NCBI GenBank assembly: GCA_025774405.1
Contig: JALGWB010000020.1
Location: 1 to 15,957, forward strand
Reading direction: 5' to 3'
DNA length: 15,957 nucleotides
Source of the DNA: a bacterium
GTDB taxonomy: Bacteria; Arandabacterota; Arandabacteria; Arandabacterales; Arandabacteraceae
The notes beneath the pieces were generated by a model, which saw nothing but the letters and a program-made list of their open reading frames with translations, had not been told where the DNA came from and searched no databases. A program made the position numbers and the translations under genes. Shown here one piece after another: positions 1-6,771 of the stretch (the first letter of the stretch is position 1; each line of letters begins with the position of its first letter).

Positions 1-51
1 TGTCAATAGCGGTTTTTTTGTGGACAGATGTGTCGGTTTATTTTTGGACAC
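1..51. repeat. IS21 left terminal inverted repeat (istB side)
   Basis: Aligned without gaps to the reverse complement of 2264-2314, 34 of 51 positions match by my count. Conserved blocks are TGTCA at the tip, GACAGA around 23-28 and TGGACAC at 45-51. The GGACA word occurs twice (22-26 and 46-50), fitting the multiple terminal repeats that IS21-type transposases bind. Confidence 0.85.
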
Positions 52-88
52 ATCAGACGGTTTTGTTCTGTTTCACGGTGGCATGGTT

Positions 89-874
89 TCATTCCTCCTT
101 CTTTGAGATGTTTCCGATGAGGCCAGCCTCTCTTCGATGGCGGAGTCTGTAGGACTCACCCCTTATGTTGACAGTGGTGGCATGGTGGAGGAGTCTATCC
201 AGGAGTGCCACAGCAAGTGTGGTATCCGGGAAGGTTTCACCCCATTGGCCGAAGGACTTATTGGAGGTGACAATGGTGGATTTCTGCAGCTGGTAGCGCT
301 TGTTTATGACCTCAAAGAGGAGGGCGGCATCATTGGGCTCAAGTGAGAGGAAGCCCAACTCGTCAAGCACGAACAGGTCCACACGCATGATGGATCGCAG
401 AAGTGCCTCAAGTCGGTTATGCTCTCTTGCTAGGCGGCTTCGTGTGACCAGATCATGGAGTGTGAGGAAATAGACGCGATGTCCAGCCTCTATGGCCTTC
501 AAAGCCAGGCCAATGGCCAGGTGAGTCTTTCCCACCCCACAGGGTCCTAGAAAGAGCACATTTTCTCCGTTGTGAAGGAACCTTAAGGTGGCGAGTTCCT
601 CGATTACCTGGCGAGGCACCTGTGGTTGTGCCTGAAAGTCGAAGTCCTCCAGCCGCTTCTTCACGTGTAGGCCTGAGACCCTTAGATTGACCCTGACACG
701 CTTCTCGAAGCGGGCATTGAGTTCCCGCTCAAGCAACTCATCGATGACCTCCACAGGCAACTTCTCTTCTTTCTGGCCTCGCTCAAGGATGTCATCCAAC
801 GCTACCAGAGCCGCATCCATCTTCAACCTGACCAGATGATCCCGAACTCGCTGATAACTTACCGCCCCGCTCAT
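89..874 (-). CDS. istB: IS21-family helper ATPase IstB
   Basis: This is a 261-residue AAA+ ATPase that assembles on target DNA and stimulates the IstA transposase. A Walker A motif GPCGVGKTH lies near residue 110 and a Walker B-like VLDELGF follows near 170. A later TSNKSFGQW segment is typical of the IstB/DnaC-like family. The Walker A has Cys where many family members have Pro or Thr; G, K and T are all present. Length is normal. The ATG overlaps the istA stop in an ATGA arrangement, indicating translational coupling. The frame is undamaged, so the protein should be functional. Confidence 0.95.
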   Translation of the reverse strand: MSGAVSYQRVRDHLVRLKMDAALVALDDILERGQKEEKLPVEVIDELLERELNARFEKRVRVNLRVSGLHVKKRLEDFDFQAQPQVPRQVIEELATLRFLHNGENVLFLGPCGVGKTHLAIGLALKAIEAGHRVYFLTLHDLVTRSRLAREHNRLEALLRSIMRVDLFVLDELGFLSLEPNDAALLFEVINKRYQLQKSTIVTSNKSFGQWGETFPDTTLAVALLDRLLHHATTVNIRGESYRLRHRREAGLIGNISKKEE

Positions 875-2142
875 GGCTTGACCCCAACAAGACTCTCATA
901 GACTGCCAGGGAGCGTGTCTGTACCTCCACAGCAGGGTAGGCCACACCTATCTGCTCGAACTCGACTGCGCTGCTGCCACCTCGCCGAGGCCTCTTGCCA
1001 CGTGTAAGTCGCCTTATCTGGGCTGCGTGCTCTGGCAAGGTCACCCGATGGGTGCCACCGGCTCGCCGATAGTGCACTGCCACTAACTTCTGCCCACAGT
1101 AGACCTCAAAGTGATCGCCAAGCCGCTCTCCCTGAGGCCTCACCACCACAGGCCTACCTGCCGCAGAGGGCGCAACTGAATAGAACACACCACAGTAGCG
1201 TATGTGGCTGTCTCGGCCTGCCTTGCGTATCTGGGCAGGTCGGCTGTCATAGACAGGAATCGCCTCAGATGATCTCAGGTGTTTCATCTCTTGCCTATAC
1301 AGCTGCACCGGCTGACGGCCTGTGGTGCCATGTACACGCACATTGGCCACCGTGTCCTGCCACAAGGTAAACTGTCTGTTGAGATCTTCAAGATCGGTGA
1401 ATTGCCTGCCACATAGGAATGACCGCTTCACATAGTCGATCACTCGCTCCACCTTGCCCTTGATGCGAGGCCAGTACGGTGGTGCTGCAATGGGAAGGAA
1501 TCCATAGTGCTCGGCAAAGTCAAGAAACGTCCGGTTGAACCTCACTGTACCTGTGGTCACATCGTGTCGCTCCACCGCCTGCTTCATATTATCTATGAGC
1601 ACCTCCCGTGGTATGCCCAGAGCGCTGAAGGCCTCCTTAAGGCACCTCAACAACTCTGGCTGCTTCGTCGAGATCAAAAACCGACCCCAAAGCATACGGC
1701 TAAAGCCCAGCACCAGGCTAAACAGATACAACTTCCTCGGCCTGCCATCTACTGTGATCACTCCACACTCGGCAAAGTCTATCTGCGCCTGGCGCCCCGG
1801 CTCGGTCTCAAAGCGTTCAGTCAACTTGGTCACCTTAGCCCGCTTCACCCTTCGCACAAAGCAACCCACCATCGTATACCCACCTTCGTAGCCGCGCTCA
1901 CTTATCTCTCGATAAAGCACCGTCGCAGGTAGATCAAACCGCTCCAGGCGGCTCCTGATGTAGCCCTTGAAAGGATCCAACTTTGACCGCCGCTGCTTGC
2001 GAGGCTTCTTATAAGACCCCTGCCGATTAACGTGGTTGTACACCGTCTGACGGCATACACCAAACTGACGGGCCACCTTAGCCTTCGACATCCCCTCTCT
2101 GACAAAATGTCGTATCATTATTGACCGCTCCTGTGGTATCAT
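871..2142 (-). CDS. istA: IS21-family DDE transposase IstA
   Basis: This is the transposase that cuts and joins the IS ends. With the chosen start it has 423 residues. An N-terminal helix-turn-helix (SKAKVARQFGVCRQTVYNH) should bind the terminal repeats. The rve/RNase H-like DDE core follows: first Asp in QAQIDFAECG, second Asp in EVLIDNMKQAV, Glu in KGKVERVIDY. An Ig-like C-terminal region ends the protein. I chose the ATG at 2142 because a perfect AGGAGG (complement of 2152-2157) sits 9 nt upstream; an in-frame TTG at 2187 would give 438 residues. It lies 5' of istB and overlaps it by 4 nt. Confidence 0.95.
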   Translation of the reverse strand: MIPQERSIMIRHFVREGMSKAKVARQFGVCRQTVYNHVNRQGSYKKPRKQRRSKLDPFKGYIRSRLERFDLPATVLYREISERGYEGGYTMVGCFVRRVKRAKVTKLTERFETEPGRQAQIDFAECGVITVDGRPRKLYLFSLVLGFSRMLWGRFLISTKQPELLRCLKEAFSALGIPREVLIDNMKQAVERHDVTTGTVRFNRTFLDFAEHYGFLPIAAPPYWPRIKGKVERVIDYVKRSFLCGRQFTDLEDLNRQFTLWQDTVANVRVHGTTGRQPVQLYRQEMKHLRSSEAIPVYDSRPAQIRKAGRDSHIRYCGVFYSVAPSAAGRPVVVRPQGERLGDHFEVYCGQKLVAVHYRRAGGTHRVTLPEHAAQIRRLTRGKRPRRGGSSAVEFEQIGVAYPAVEVQTRSLAVYESLVGVKP

Positions 2143-2263
2143 CCCTCGAAGCCTCCTGTCTGGGTCGCTATCGACCGTCGATGTCAAATGACACCGATTC
2201 TAACCCAGGGGAGGCTTCATGCTCTACAAGTAACTCCCCAACACAACTTCTCTACAAACGCAG

Positions 2264-2314
2264 GTGTCCACTTTTATCCCGTCACTTCTGTCTAAGATAA
2301 TCCCGTCAGTGACA
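2264..2314. repeat. IS21 right terminal inverted repeat (istA side)
   Basis: This is the partner of the repeat at 1-51. On the minus strand it starts TGTCACTGACGG and contains two copies of a TGACGGGAT word, plus GACAGA and TGGACAC blocks in register with the left end. It marks the exact insertion boundary at 2314/2315. Confidence 0.85.
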
Positions 2315-3276
2315 TGGTTGACGGCAACCTGTGCCCCTTGGGCTTAAGATGCGGGAACAACCCCACATATGTGGCTGATCTCCCTCCTGATAGCACTAAC
2401 TGTGCTGATGTGGTTGTTTACAGCTCTGTTGCCTCTTTCCTTAGTCCGGTTGTGAGCCACCTCAGTTCGTATGGATTGAAAGTGAGAGCTTTTGTAGGAT
2501 CAACAGACCCTGCCGATGCGACCACAGTCTATGGGGATGTGCTCCAAGCAAACATAACCTACAATACTGAGTGTGAATTCTATCCTGGTGGGTGCCCGCG
2601 GTTGTTCACTGAGCATCCGCTCTTGGTGATTGTTGGCGATGCTGACCCGTTAATCGTTGGATACAAGAGCTTTGAAGATGAGCATGACCGGTGCCGTCGC
2701 TATTCATGCAAGAGTGACTTCGACATTACCGACGTGGATGGAGATGGGGAACCAGAAGGTCCAGTTACTCGAATTCCAGCGGAGACCCTTGATGATGTGA
2801 ATCGAGCAATCCTTGCTGCAGATGAGTTCGACTCCGGTGTGAATGTGGATATCGGTTTCCACCTCGTAACTCTGGCTGGTGATACTCAAGATGGAGGGTA
2901 TGTGGATGCTGTGAACTTGCTGACTGATGTTGAGGAGGCATACCGCAGTATGGGATACATTCCCCGAGACATGCTGAAGGAGAGCGACTATCCGGACTAC
3001 TATGATCGGGTAGTAGTTGGTCCCGATGTCATAAATCGAGGTACTCTGGAGCTGTGGGGAATCGGCTATACGACTGATTCTGATATGTGGCCCGGGGCTT
3101 TCTTCGTAGCAGCTACATTGACAGCCTTAGGGCGAAGCAGCGGTTTATCGCTTGGTTGCCAGGGTGTTTCACGAGCTTGGTTTACGACGATCCTCTTTAC
3201 GGGCTTAGCATTGTCCAGGATCTTAACAGATGTGATTCAGCTAGCACAATGCTCGCTGCTGCTGTCGGTCACTTGA
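2314..3276 (+). pseudogene. C25 (gingipain-like) secreted peptidase, IS-truncated N-terminal piece
   Basis: This fragment opens at an ATG made of the last base of the IS (2314) plus TG of the target, with no ribosome binding site, so it is not a natural start; the real 5' part lies beyond the IS. It resembles the caspase-like domain of C25 peptidases: DVVVYSS, then LLVIVGDADP (Val-Gly-Asp at about 107-109), then SDFDITDVDGDGEPEG and TRIPAETLDDV (about 134-165). Where C25 enzymes carry the catalytic GHG, this has Gly249-Ile250-Gly251. True homology leaves this frame near 3089-3096 (run CCCGGGG) and continues in the next frame; the roughly 60 residues after that point are junk. Family assignment is by motif memory and is moderate. 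Confidence 0.6.
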
Positions 3277-4151
3277 GTGGTGGGTGGGACTTCCAGCACG
3301 AGGAGTTCGCGGAGATTCTCCTTGAGAAGAGAATGGAGGCACCACCTGGGACGCCAGTTGCTGAAGTTGTCTGGCAGGCGGTACGGACCGCACAGAATCG
3401 GGCTTGGCTTTGCGACTATGCTCGAAGCGTAGGTGTGGTTGGTGCATACGTGAAGATTCCGGATTATGCCTGTGGGCAAGGTGGCTTTACATGCGACGTG
3501 ACTAGCCCGGATGGTGATGAGGTCTGGCAGTGCTCATCCGAGCAAACAGTCGAATGGCGGGTCTGCCTTGAGGAGAATCCCAATGAAAGGGTTAGCAGAC
3601 ACAGTTTGTTGTTTTCCATAGACAATGGCATCACCTGGCAGACGATTGCAGACTCAGTTGAAGGTGCGGTCAGGACATACCAGTGGGTTGTGAGCCGCAT
3701 AGAGGATTCCTCAGATCAATGCCTGCTAAGAGTGATAAGCTATGTAGACACCCTGAGGCGGAGCGATAGCCTGTGGGTTGCCGCTTATGCCTGCACCTCC
3801 ACAAGTGAAGGAAATTTCACCGTAGATTGTGCTACGTGTTCAAGTGGCAGTGTTGTGGGTGTCTCCCCATTGGCTTTGGAGCTTCTGACACCGGTTCCAA
3901 CAAGGTCGAGTCTAATCGGGTATGTTGTCTTGAATTACATGGCAGGGATTCATCTTGCCGTATTTGATGTTCAAGGTCGGCTTGTATGTGACATTATGAA
4001 GGACAGGTTGGAGCCAGGAAAGCATCCGTTCAGATGGGATCTTAGAAATAGGTACGGGAAGGAAGTCGCCTCTGGTGTTTATTTCGTGAGATTGTCTAGG
4101 GTTGACTCGCCTGGACAAAGCATCATACGGAAGATAGCGATCGAGCGATAA
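3087..4151 (+). pseudogene. C25-like peptidase, frameshifted C-terminal piece with Ig-like and sorting domains
   Basis: This continues the gene at 2314 after a -1 shift; restoring one base near 3093 would read WPRGFL across the join. A conserved LPGC (Cys codon 3165-3167) sits where C25 peptidases have their catalytic cysteine. A Ser/Thr-rich Ig-like module follows, from TSPDGDEVWQ to DNGITWQTIA and YQWVV (about 3497-3830). The end is a FlgD-like/Por type C-terminal sorting domain with FDVQGRLV and SGVYFVRL, ending at TAA 4149-4151. The protein was therefore probably exported to the cell surface. The GTG at 3087 has no ribosome binding site. The indel could be a real mutation or a homopolymer error; with the IS at the other end, a pseudogene is likelier. 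Confidence 0.6.
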
Positions 4152-4355
4152 CCTCGCCCGCTGGCTCAGGCTCGGGCTCAAGTGATCATAGGGGGGAAGG
4201 ACAGTAGTACCACGAGCATACGCGATCGAGAATTCCAGGGTGTGGAGTCAGCGAGTTGACCCACTTCGTAGACCTGCTTGACATCTGGTTGAAGCCTCGT
4301 TTAGCCTTCCTTATGTACATATCGCTTTTCCGGTCCATGTTGGGATGTTTATAGC

Positions 4356-4362
4356 AAGGAGG
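4356..4362 (+). promoter_or_regulatory. Ribosome binding site setting the peroxiredoxin start
   Basis: AAGGAGG lies 5 nt before the ATG at 4368. The alternative in-frame GTG at 4362 overlaps this Shine-Dalgarno sequence, so 4368 is preferred. Confidence 0.8.
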
Positions 4363-4367
4363 TGGAA

Positions 4368-5060
4368 ATGACGGAGCTCAAGGATGGGTGCGTTCAACCT
4401 GCAAGGGGTCCAATCCTGCCATCGGAGGATGTGGGCAAGCCGATTGCATCGGAGGAGGTGAGCAAGGTGTTAGCACGAGTTGGTGGTGAGGCTCCTGACT
4501 TTGAAGCCACTGCTTTCGTCCAGGGGGTTGGTTTCAAACCCATCAAGCTATCTGACTACAAGGGCAAGTGGATCGTCCTCTGCTTTTACCCCGGAGACTT
4601 CACCTTCGTCTGACCCACCGAGTTGGCAGCGGTCGCTGCCCGCTATGAAGAGCTGAAGTCTATGGGTGTGGAAGTGCTTTCGATGAGCACTGACAGCCGC
4701 TTTGTCCACAAGATTTGGCAGGAGCAGGAGCTCTCGAAGATGGTTGAGGGGGGAATCCCCTTCCCGATGCTTTCAGATGCTGGTGGTAAGATCGGAGCCG
4801 TCTATGGGGTATATGATGAAGCAGCCGGGGTTGATATCAGGGGGCGTTTCATCATTGATCCGGATTTTATCATCCGTGCGATGGAGGTGCTTACGCCTGA
4901 GGTGGGGCGTAATCCGGATGAGCTTCTTCGTCAAATCAAAGCGTTCCAGCATGTCCGTGATACCGGCGAGGTGACCCCATCGGGATGGCAACCAGGACAG
5001 GTTACTTTGAAGCCGGGACCCAATCTTGTTGGCAAGGTCTGGGAAGTCTGGAAACCATAG
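4368..5060 (+). CDS. prxU: Selenocysteine-containing peroxiredoxin (AhpC/TSA family, PrxU-type), TGA read as Sec at residue 82
   Basis: This 230-residue thiol peroxidase should reduce hydroperoxides in the cytoplasm. The AhpC active-site signature is FYPGDFTFV-(TGA)-PTEL: the TGA at 4611-4613 stands exactly at the peroxidatic cysteine, homology continues without a gap on both sides, and a SECIS-like hairpin follows. Pro75, Thr79 and Sec82 give the Px3TxxC signature with Sec, and an Arg in DIRGRFIIDP supplies the usual active-site arginine. The resolving-Cys segment, normally GEVCPA, reads GEVTPS (Thr203), so this is not a classical 2-Cys enzyme. The only cysteines are Cys8 and Cys72. About 37 extra N-terminal residues precede the usual family start. 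Without recoding it would be called as an 81-residue fragment and a C-terminal fragment starting at TTG 4623. No Sec-machinery genes are in the window. Confidence 0.93.
4611..4640 (+). promoter_or_regulatory. Bacterial SECIS element (UGA plus downstream hairpin)
   Basis: The Sec codon TGA 4611-4613 is followed by a perfect 6-bp stem GGCAGC (4625-4630) / GCTGCC (4635-4640) closing a GGTC tetraloop (4631-4634). From memory, E. coli fdhF also has a GGUC apical loop, 18 nt after its UGA; here the gap is 17 nt. Two unpaired U residues (4623-4624) abut the stem and may replace the bulged U that SelB contacts in E. coli. The hairpin lies in coding sequence, as bacterial SECIS elements do. Confidence 0.85.
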
Positions 5061-5178
5061 GATAGTGCCTATGCACGTTGCAGTTTTCGAGGTTTCTACA
5101 CTATGCTGCGCTGGCTATCTGCAGAGGAGTAGCATCTCGAGATCCTCGAATGCGCAACCTTAACCAAGGAGGGCTGAC

Positions 5179-5391
5179 ATGATCGCGATGGGTGCGATGT
5201 TCTTATGGGCTCTGATTATTGGGATCATCACTGTTGTGCCGTTCTGGCTCATCTTCAGCAAGGCTGGGTTTCCTGGAGTGCTTTCACTTCTCATACTTGT
5301 CCCAATCGCCAACGTCGTTGTGCTATTCTACCTTGCCTTTGCTGAATGGCCGGCACTGAGGGAGAGGCGTCAGCCTAGCGGGTTACAGTAG
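5179..5391 (+). CDS. Small two-helix membrane protein, function unknown
   Basis: This 70-residue protein has two hydrophobic segments: about residues 5-24 (MGAMFLWALIIGIITVVPFW) and 33-54 (VLSLLILVPIANVVVLFYLA). A loop with FSKAGFPG joins them and a basic tail (RERRQPSG) ends it. The layout, with a PFW-IFxKAG motif, a VPxxNxVVL helix and an AFAEWP end, recalls a common family of small uncharacterised inner-membrane proteins. The start is set by AAGGAGG at 5166-5172, 6 nt before ATG. It lies 118 bp after the selenoperoxiredoxin in the same direction and may share its transcript, but no functional link is visible. Confidence 0.75.
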   Translation: MIAMGAMFLWALIIGIITVVPFWLIFSKAGFPGVLSLLILVPIANVVVLFYLAFAEWPALRERRQPSGLQ

Positions 5392-5392
5392 T

Positions 5393-5405
5393 CTCACTTT
5401 GTGAG
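5393..5405. terminator. Short hairpin at convergent gene ends
   Basis: CTCAC-TTT-GTGAG is a perfect 5-bp stem with a 3-nt loop, between the stop codons of two convergent genes. There is no T-tract on either side, so a terminator role is only suggestive. Confidence 0.25.
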
Positions 5406-6527
5406 CAGGAGGTTGCGGATGAATTCGGATCCGAAGGCGTAAGTCACTATACCCGCACCTATCACTATCATGATCATCGCTTTGATTATATCCTGAGCCT
5501 TTATGCTCCCCAGAAGAATCGGCTCGCGAGAAAGATAGGCACTGGCTGCATAGAGCTCCTCTCCGATCAGGGTGTAATCGCATGTGGTAACGAAAAACGG
5601 CAACTGAGCAAGATCTGCTGTGCCGGCGATCTGGATGGCTCCTGTGCTATAGCCAGTTTCAGCAAGGATAAGGGACTCGGCAAAGAAGGAACCTATGAAG
5701 AAGTGGGCTGCTGGTTTTTCCCTTACCATCTTTCCTGTGACTGCTGCTGCATAGGCGAACTGGTCATAAGTTATGTAAGTGACCATGTCATCTCTGAACT
5801 GATCAGGCTTACCGGCTTCCATATAGGATTGCTTCACGGTCTCGCGGGCAGCTGAATAGGTGAGGGGATCGATGTTGGGGACCTCGATGTCGGCACCATA
5901 GGTTGCAGTCAGTTTTCCTACGTATCCGAGGATGGAAAGGCTTGCTATGGTCTGGATTTCACTGATGCTGAGAATGCCAGGTATATAGAGGATCTTCTTT
6001 CCCATCTCGGTTGCTCTACCAATCGCTTCCTCAAGAGCACTCAAGCCAGCGATTCGCCTTATGTAGAGTTCCCCACCCTGCTTGGCCTTCTCGATGAAAT
6101 AGACAAGGAGTGAGAACATAAGGATTGTCAGGACCAGTGCGTTGATGCGTTCCGTACGGAACCAGTTGCTCCTTGCCACAGCCGGTCCTGCTACGTCTGT
6201 GGAGATTGTGTCACCTTTGCTGACCCAGGCAAGCCGATAGTAGTAAGGCTTTCCATCGTCGACACCGATGTCGGTGTACTTACCATCGGATGCAAGCGCC
6301 TGACCGACCACTTCAAACGGCCCTTCCGGCTGGGCTGATCGCAGAATAGTGACCGGTGCTTCACCAGTTACCTCCCACCTCAATTCGATGGTTTGACCGG
6401 CATCGCTGGGAGCATCAGTTGCTGTGAAAGATGTCACGGAGATCTCGGCTAAGGCAACCCCGAAGGTCATTGTCAGGGAGAGGGCGGTAAAAACCATGAC
6501 GTCGCATACGTGCCTGACCGATTTCAT
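5394..6527 (-). CDS. DUF6754-like membrane protein with N-terminal fibronectin III-like domain
   Basis: This is a 377-residue protein of unknown function. A signal peptide or anchor covers about residues 1-27 (VMVFTALSLTMTFGVALAE). A beta-rich fibronectin III-like domain follows (about 30-115; ELRWEVTGEAP, YYYRLAWVSKGD). A transmembrane helix (ALVLTILMFSLLVYFI) comes near 130-145. A conserved globular domain contains GLSALEEAIGRATEMGKKIL, then MVREKPAAHFFIGSFFAES, and DYTLIGEELYAASAYL. A C-terminal helix (AMIMIVIGAGIVTYAF) ends it. I recognise the core as resembling DUF6754 of uncultivated phyla; the name is from memory. The strongly conserved-looking, charged core suggests an enzyme or scaffold at the membrane. 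Its start has AAGGAAG about 6 nt upstream, and it is transcribed away from the Fe-S fusion gene. Confidence 0.75.
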   Translation of the reverse strand: MKSVRHVCDVMVFTALSLTMTFGVALAEISVTSFTATDAPSDAGQTIELRWEVTGEAPVTILRSAQPEGPFEVVGQALASDGKYTDIGVDDGKPYYYRLAWVSKGDTISTDVAGPAVARSNWFRTERINALVLTILMFSLLVYFIEKAKQGGELYIRRIAGLSALEEAIGRATEMGKKILYIPGILSISEIQTIASLSILGYVGKLTATYGADIEVPNIDPLTYSAARETVKQSYMEAGKPDQFRDDMVTYITYDQFAYAAAVTGKMVREKPAAHFFIGSFFAESLILAETGYSTGAIQIAGTADLAQLPFFVTTCDYTLIGEELYAASAYLSREPILLGSIKAQDIIKAMIMIVIGAGIVTYAFGSEFIRNLLLTK

Positions 6528-6569
6528 CTCAGACTTCCTTTTGTGTCACTCATCGACTTCGATGCTGAT

Positions 6570-6598
6570 ACCTTACCACTGTCATCTTCAGGTGTCAA
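6570..6598 (-). promoter_or_regulatory. Possible sigma70 promoter for the DUF6754-like gene
   Basis: On the minus strand a perfect TTGACA (complement of 6593-6598) is followed after 17 nt by TAAGGT (complement of 6570-6575), a poor -10 with about 3 of 6 matches. It sits about 45 bp upstream of the start codon. Spacing and the -35 are good, the -10 is weak. Confidence 0.3.
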
Positions 6599-6610
6599 TT
6601 GCTGTTAAGC

Positions 6611-6626
6611 TGGCAGAAACATAGCT
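6611..6626 (+). promoter_or_regulatory. Candidate sigma54 (-24/-12) promoter
   Basis: TGGCAGAAACATAGCT has the invariant GG and GC with exactly 10 nt between them, and a full TGGCA -24 core; the -12 half is TAGC instead of TTGC. A start would fall near 6637, about 135 nt before the Fe-S fusion gene. An NtrC-type activator with an intact GAFTGA loop is encoded at the right end of the window. One such match somewhere in 16 kb could arise by chance. Confidence 0.35.
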
Positions 6627-6663
6627 CCACTGCGTACTCGATCGGGCGGAGGTGTCCCAGTTT

Positions 6664-6692
6664 TTGACTATCGCTGGCGCGGATGTTATTAT
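6664..6692 (+). promoter_or_regulatory. Sigma70-type promoter for the Fe-S/flavin operon
   Basis: TTGACT (6664-6669), a 17-nt spacer and TATTAT (6687-6692) give 5 of 6 matches in each hexamer with ideal spacing. Transcription would start near 6699, leaving a leader of about 70 nt before the ATG at 6772. This is the best-matching sigma70 promoter I found in the window. Confidence 0.6.
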
Positions 6693-6771
6693 CACGAGGA
6701 TATGCCACGTCGGATCGGTATGAGGTGGCTTTGATGGTGAGCTCGGTCGCCTAACCAGGGTTGGCAGTGCT

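Larger units (their letters stand above)
1..2314 (-). mobile_element. Complete IS21-family insertion sequence
   Basis: The element carries the istA-istB pair on the minus strand and is bounded by imperfect inverted repeats at 1-51 and 2264-2314, both starting TGTCA. The outer bases are TG...CA, as in the IS21 family. Both ORFs are intact with their catalytic motifs, so the copy may be functional. The left terminus coincides with base 1, so the left flank and the target duplication cannot be checked; the right flank begins TGGTTGAC. The last base of the element supplies the A of an ATG that opens the interrupted downstream gene. The 2.3 kb length is normal for the family. Confidence 0.93.

Noticed and set aside
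1507..1932. Plus-strand ORFs inside istA
   Set aside because: They are reverse-strand shadows of a complete transposase with DDE motifs.
2273..2301. Outward promoter in the IS right end (TTTATC ... GATAAT)
   Set aside because: The -10 is good but the -35 has only 3 matches, and the implied transcript would start about 6 nt before an ATG with no ribosome binding site.
4156..4177. Terminator hairpin GCCCG...CGGGC after the peptidase remnant
   Set aside because: The stem is only 5 bp with a 12-nt loop and no T-tract.
4278..4306. Sigma70 promoter before the selenoperoxiredoxin
   Set aside because: TTGACA is perfect, but no acceptable -10 lies 16-18 nt downstream (best hexamers have about 3 matches).
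4611..4613. TGA as a true stop or sequencing error in the peroxiredoxin gene
   Set aside because: The stop falls precisely on the catalytic Cys codon, the frame is kept on both sides, and a SECIS-like hairpin at the right distance follows; chance agreement of all three is unlikely.
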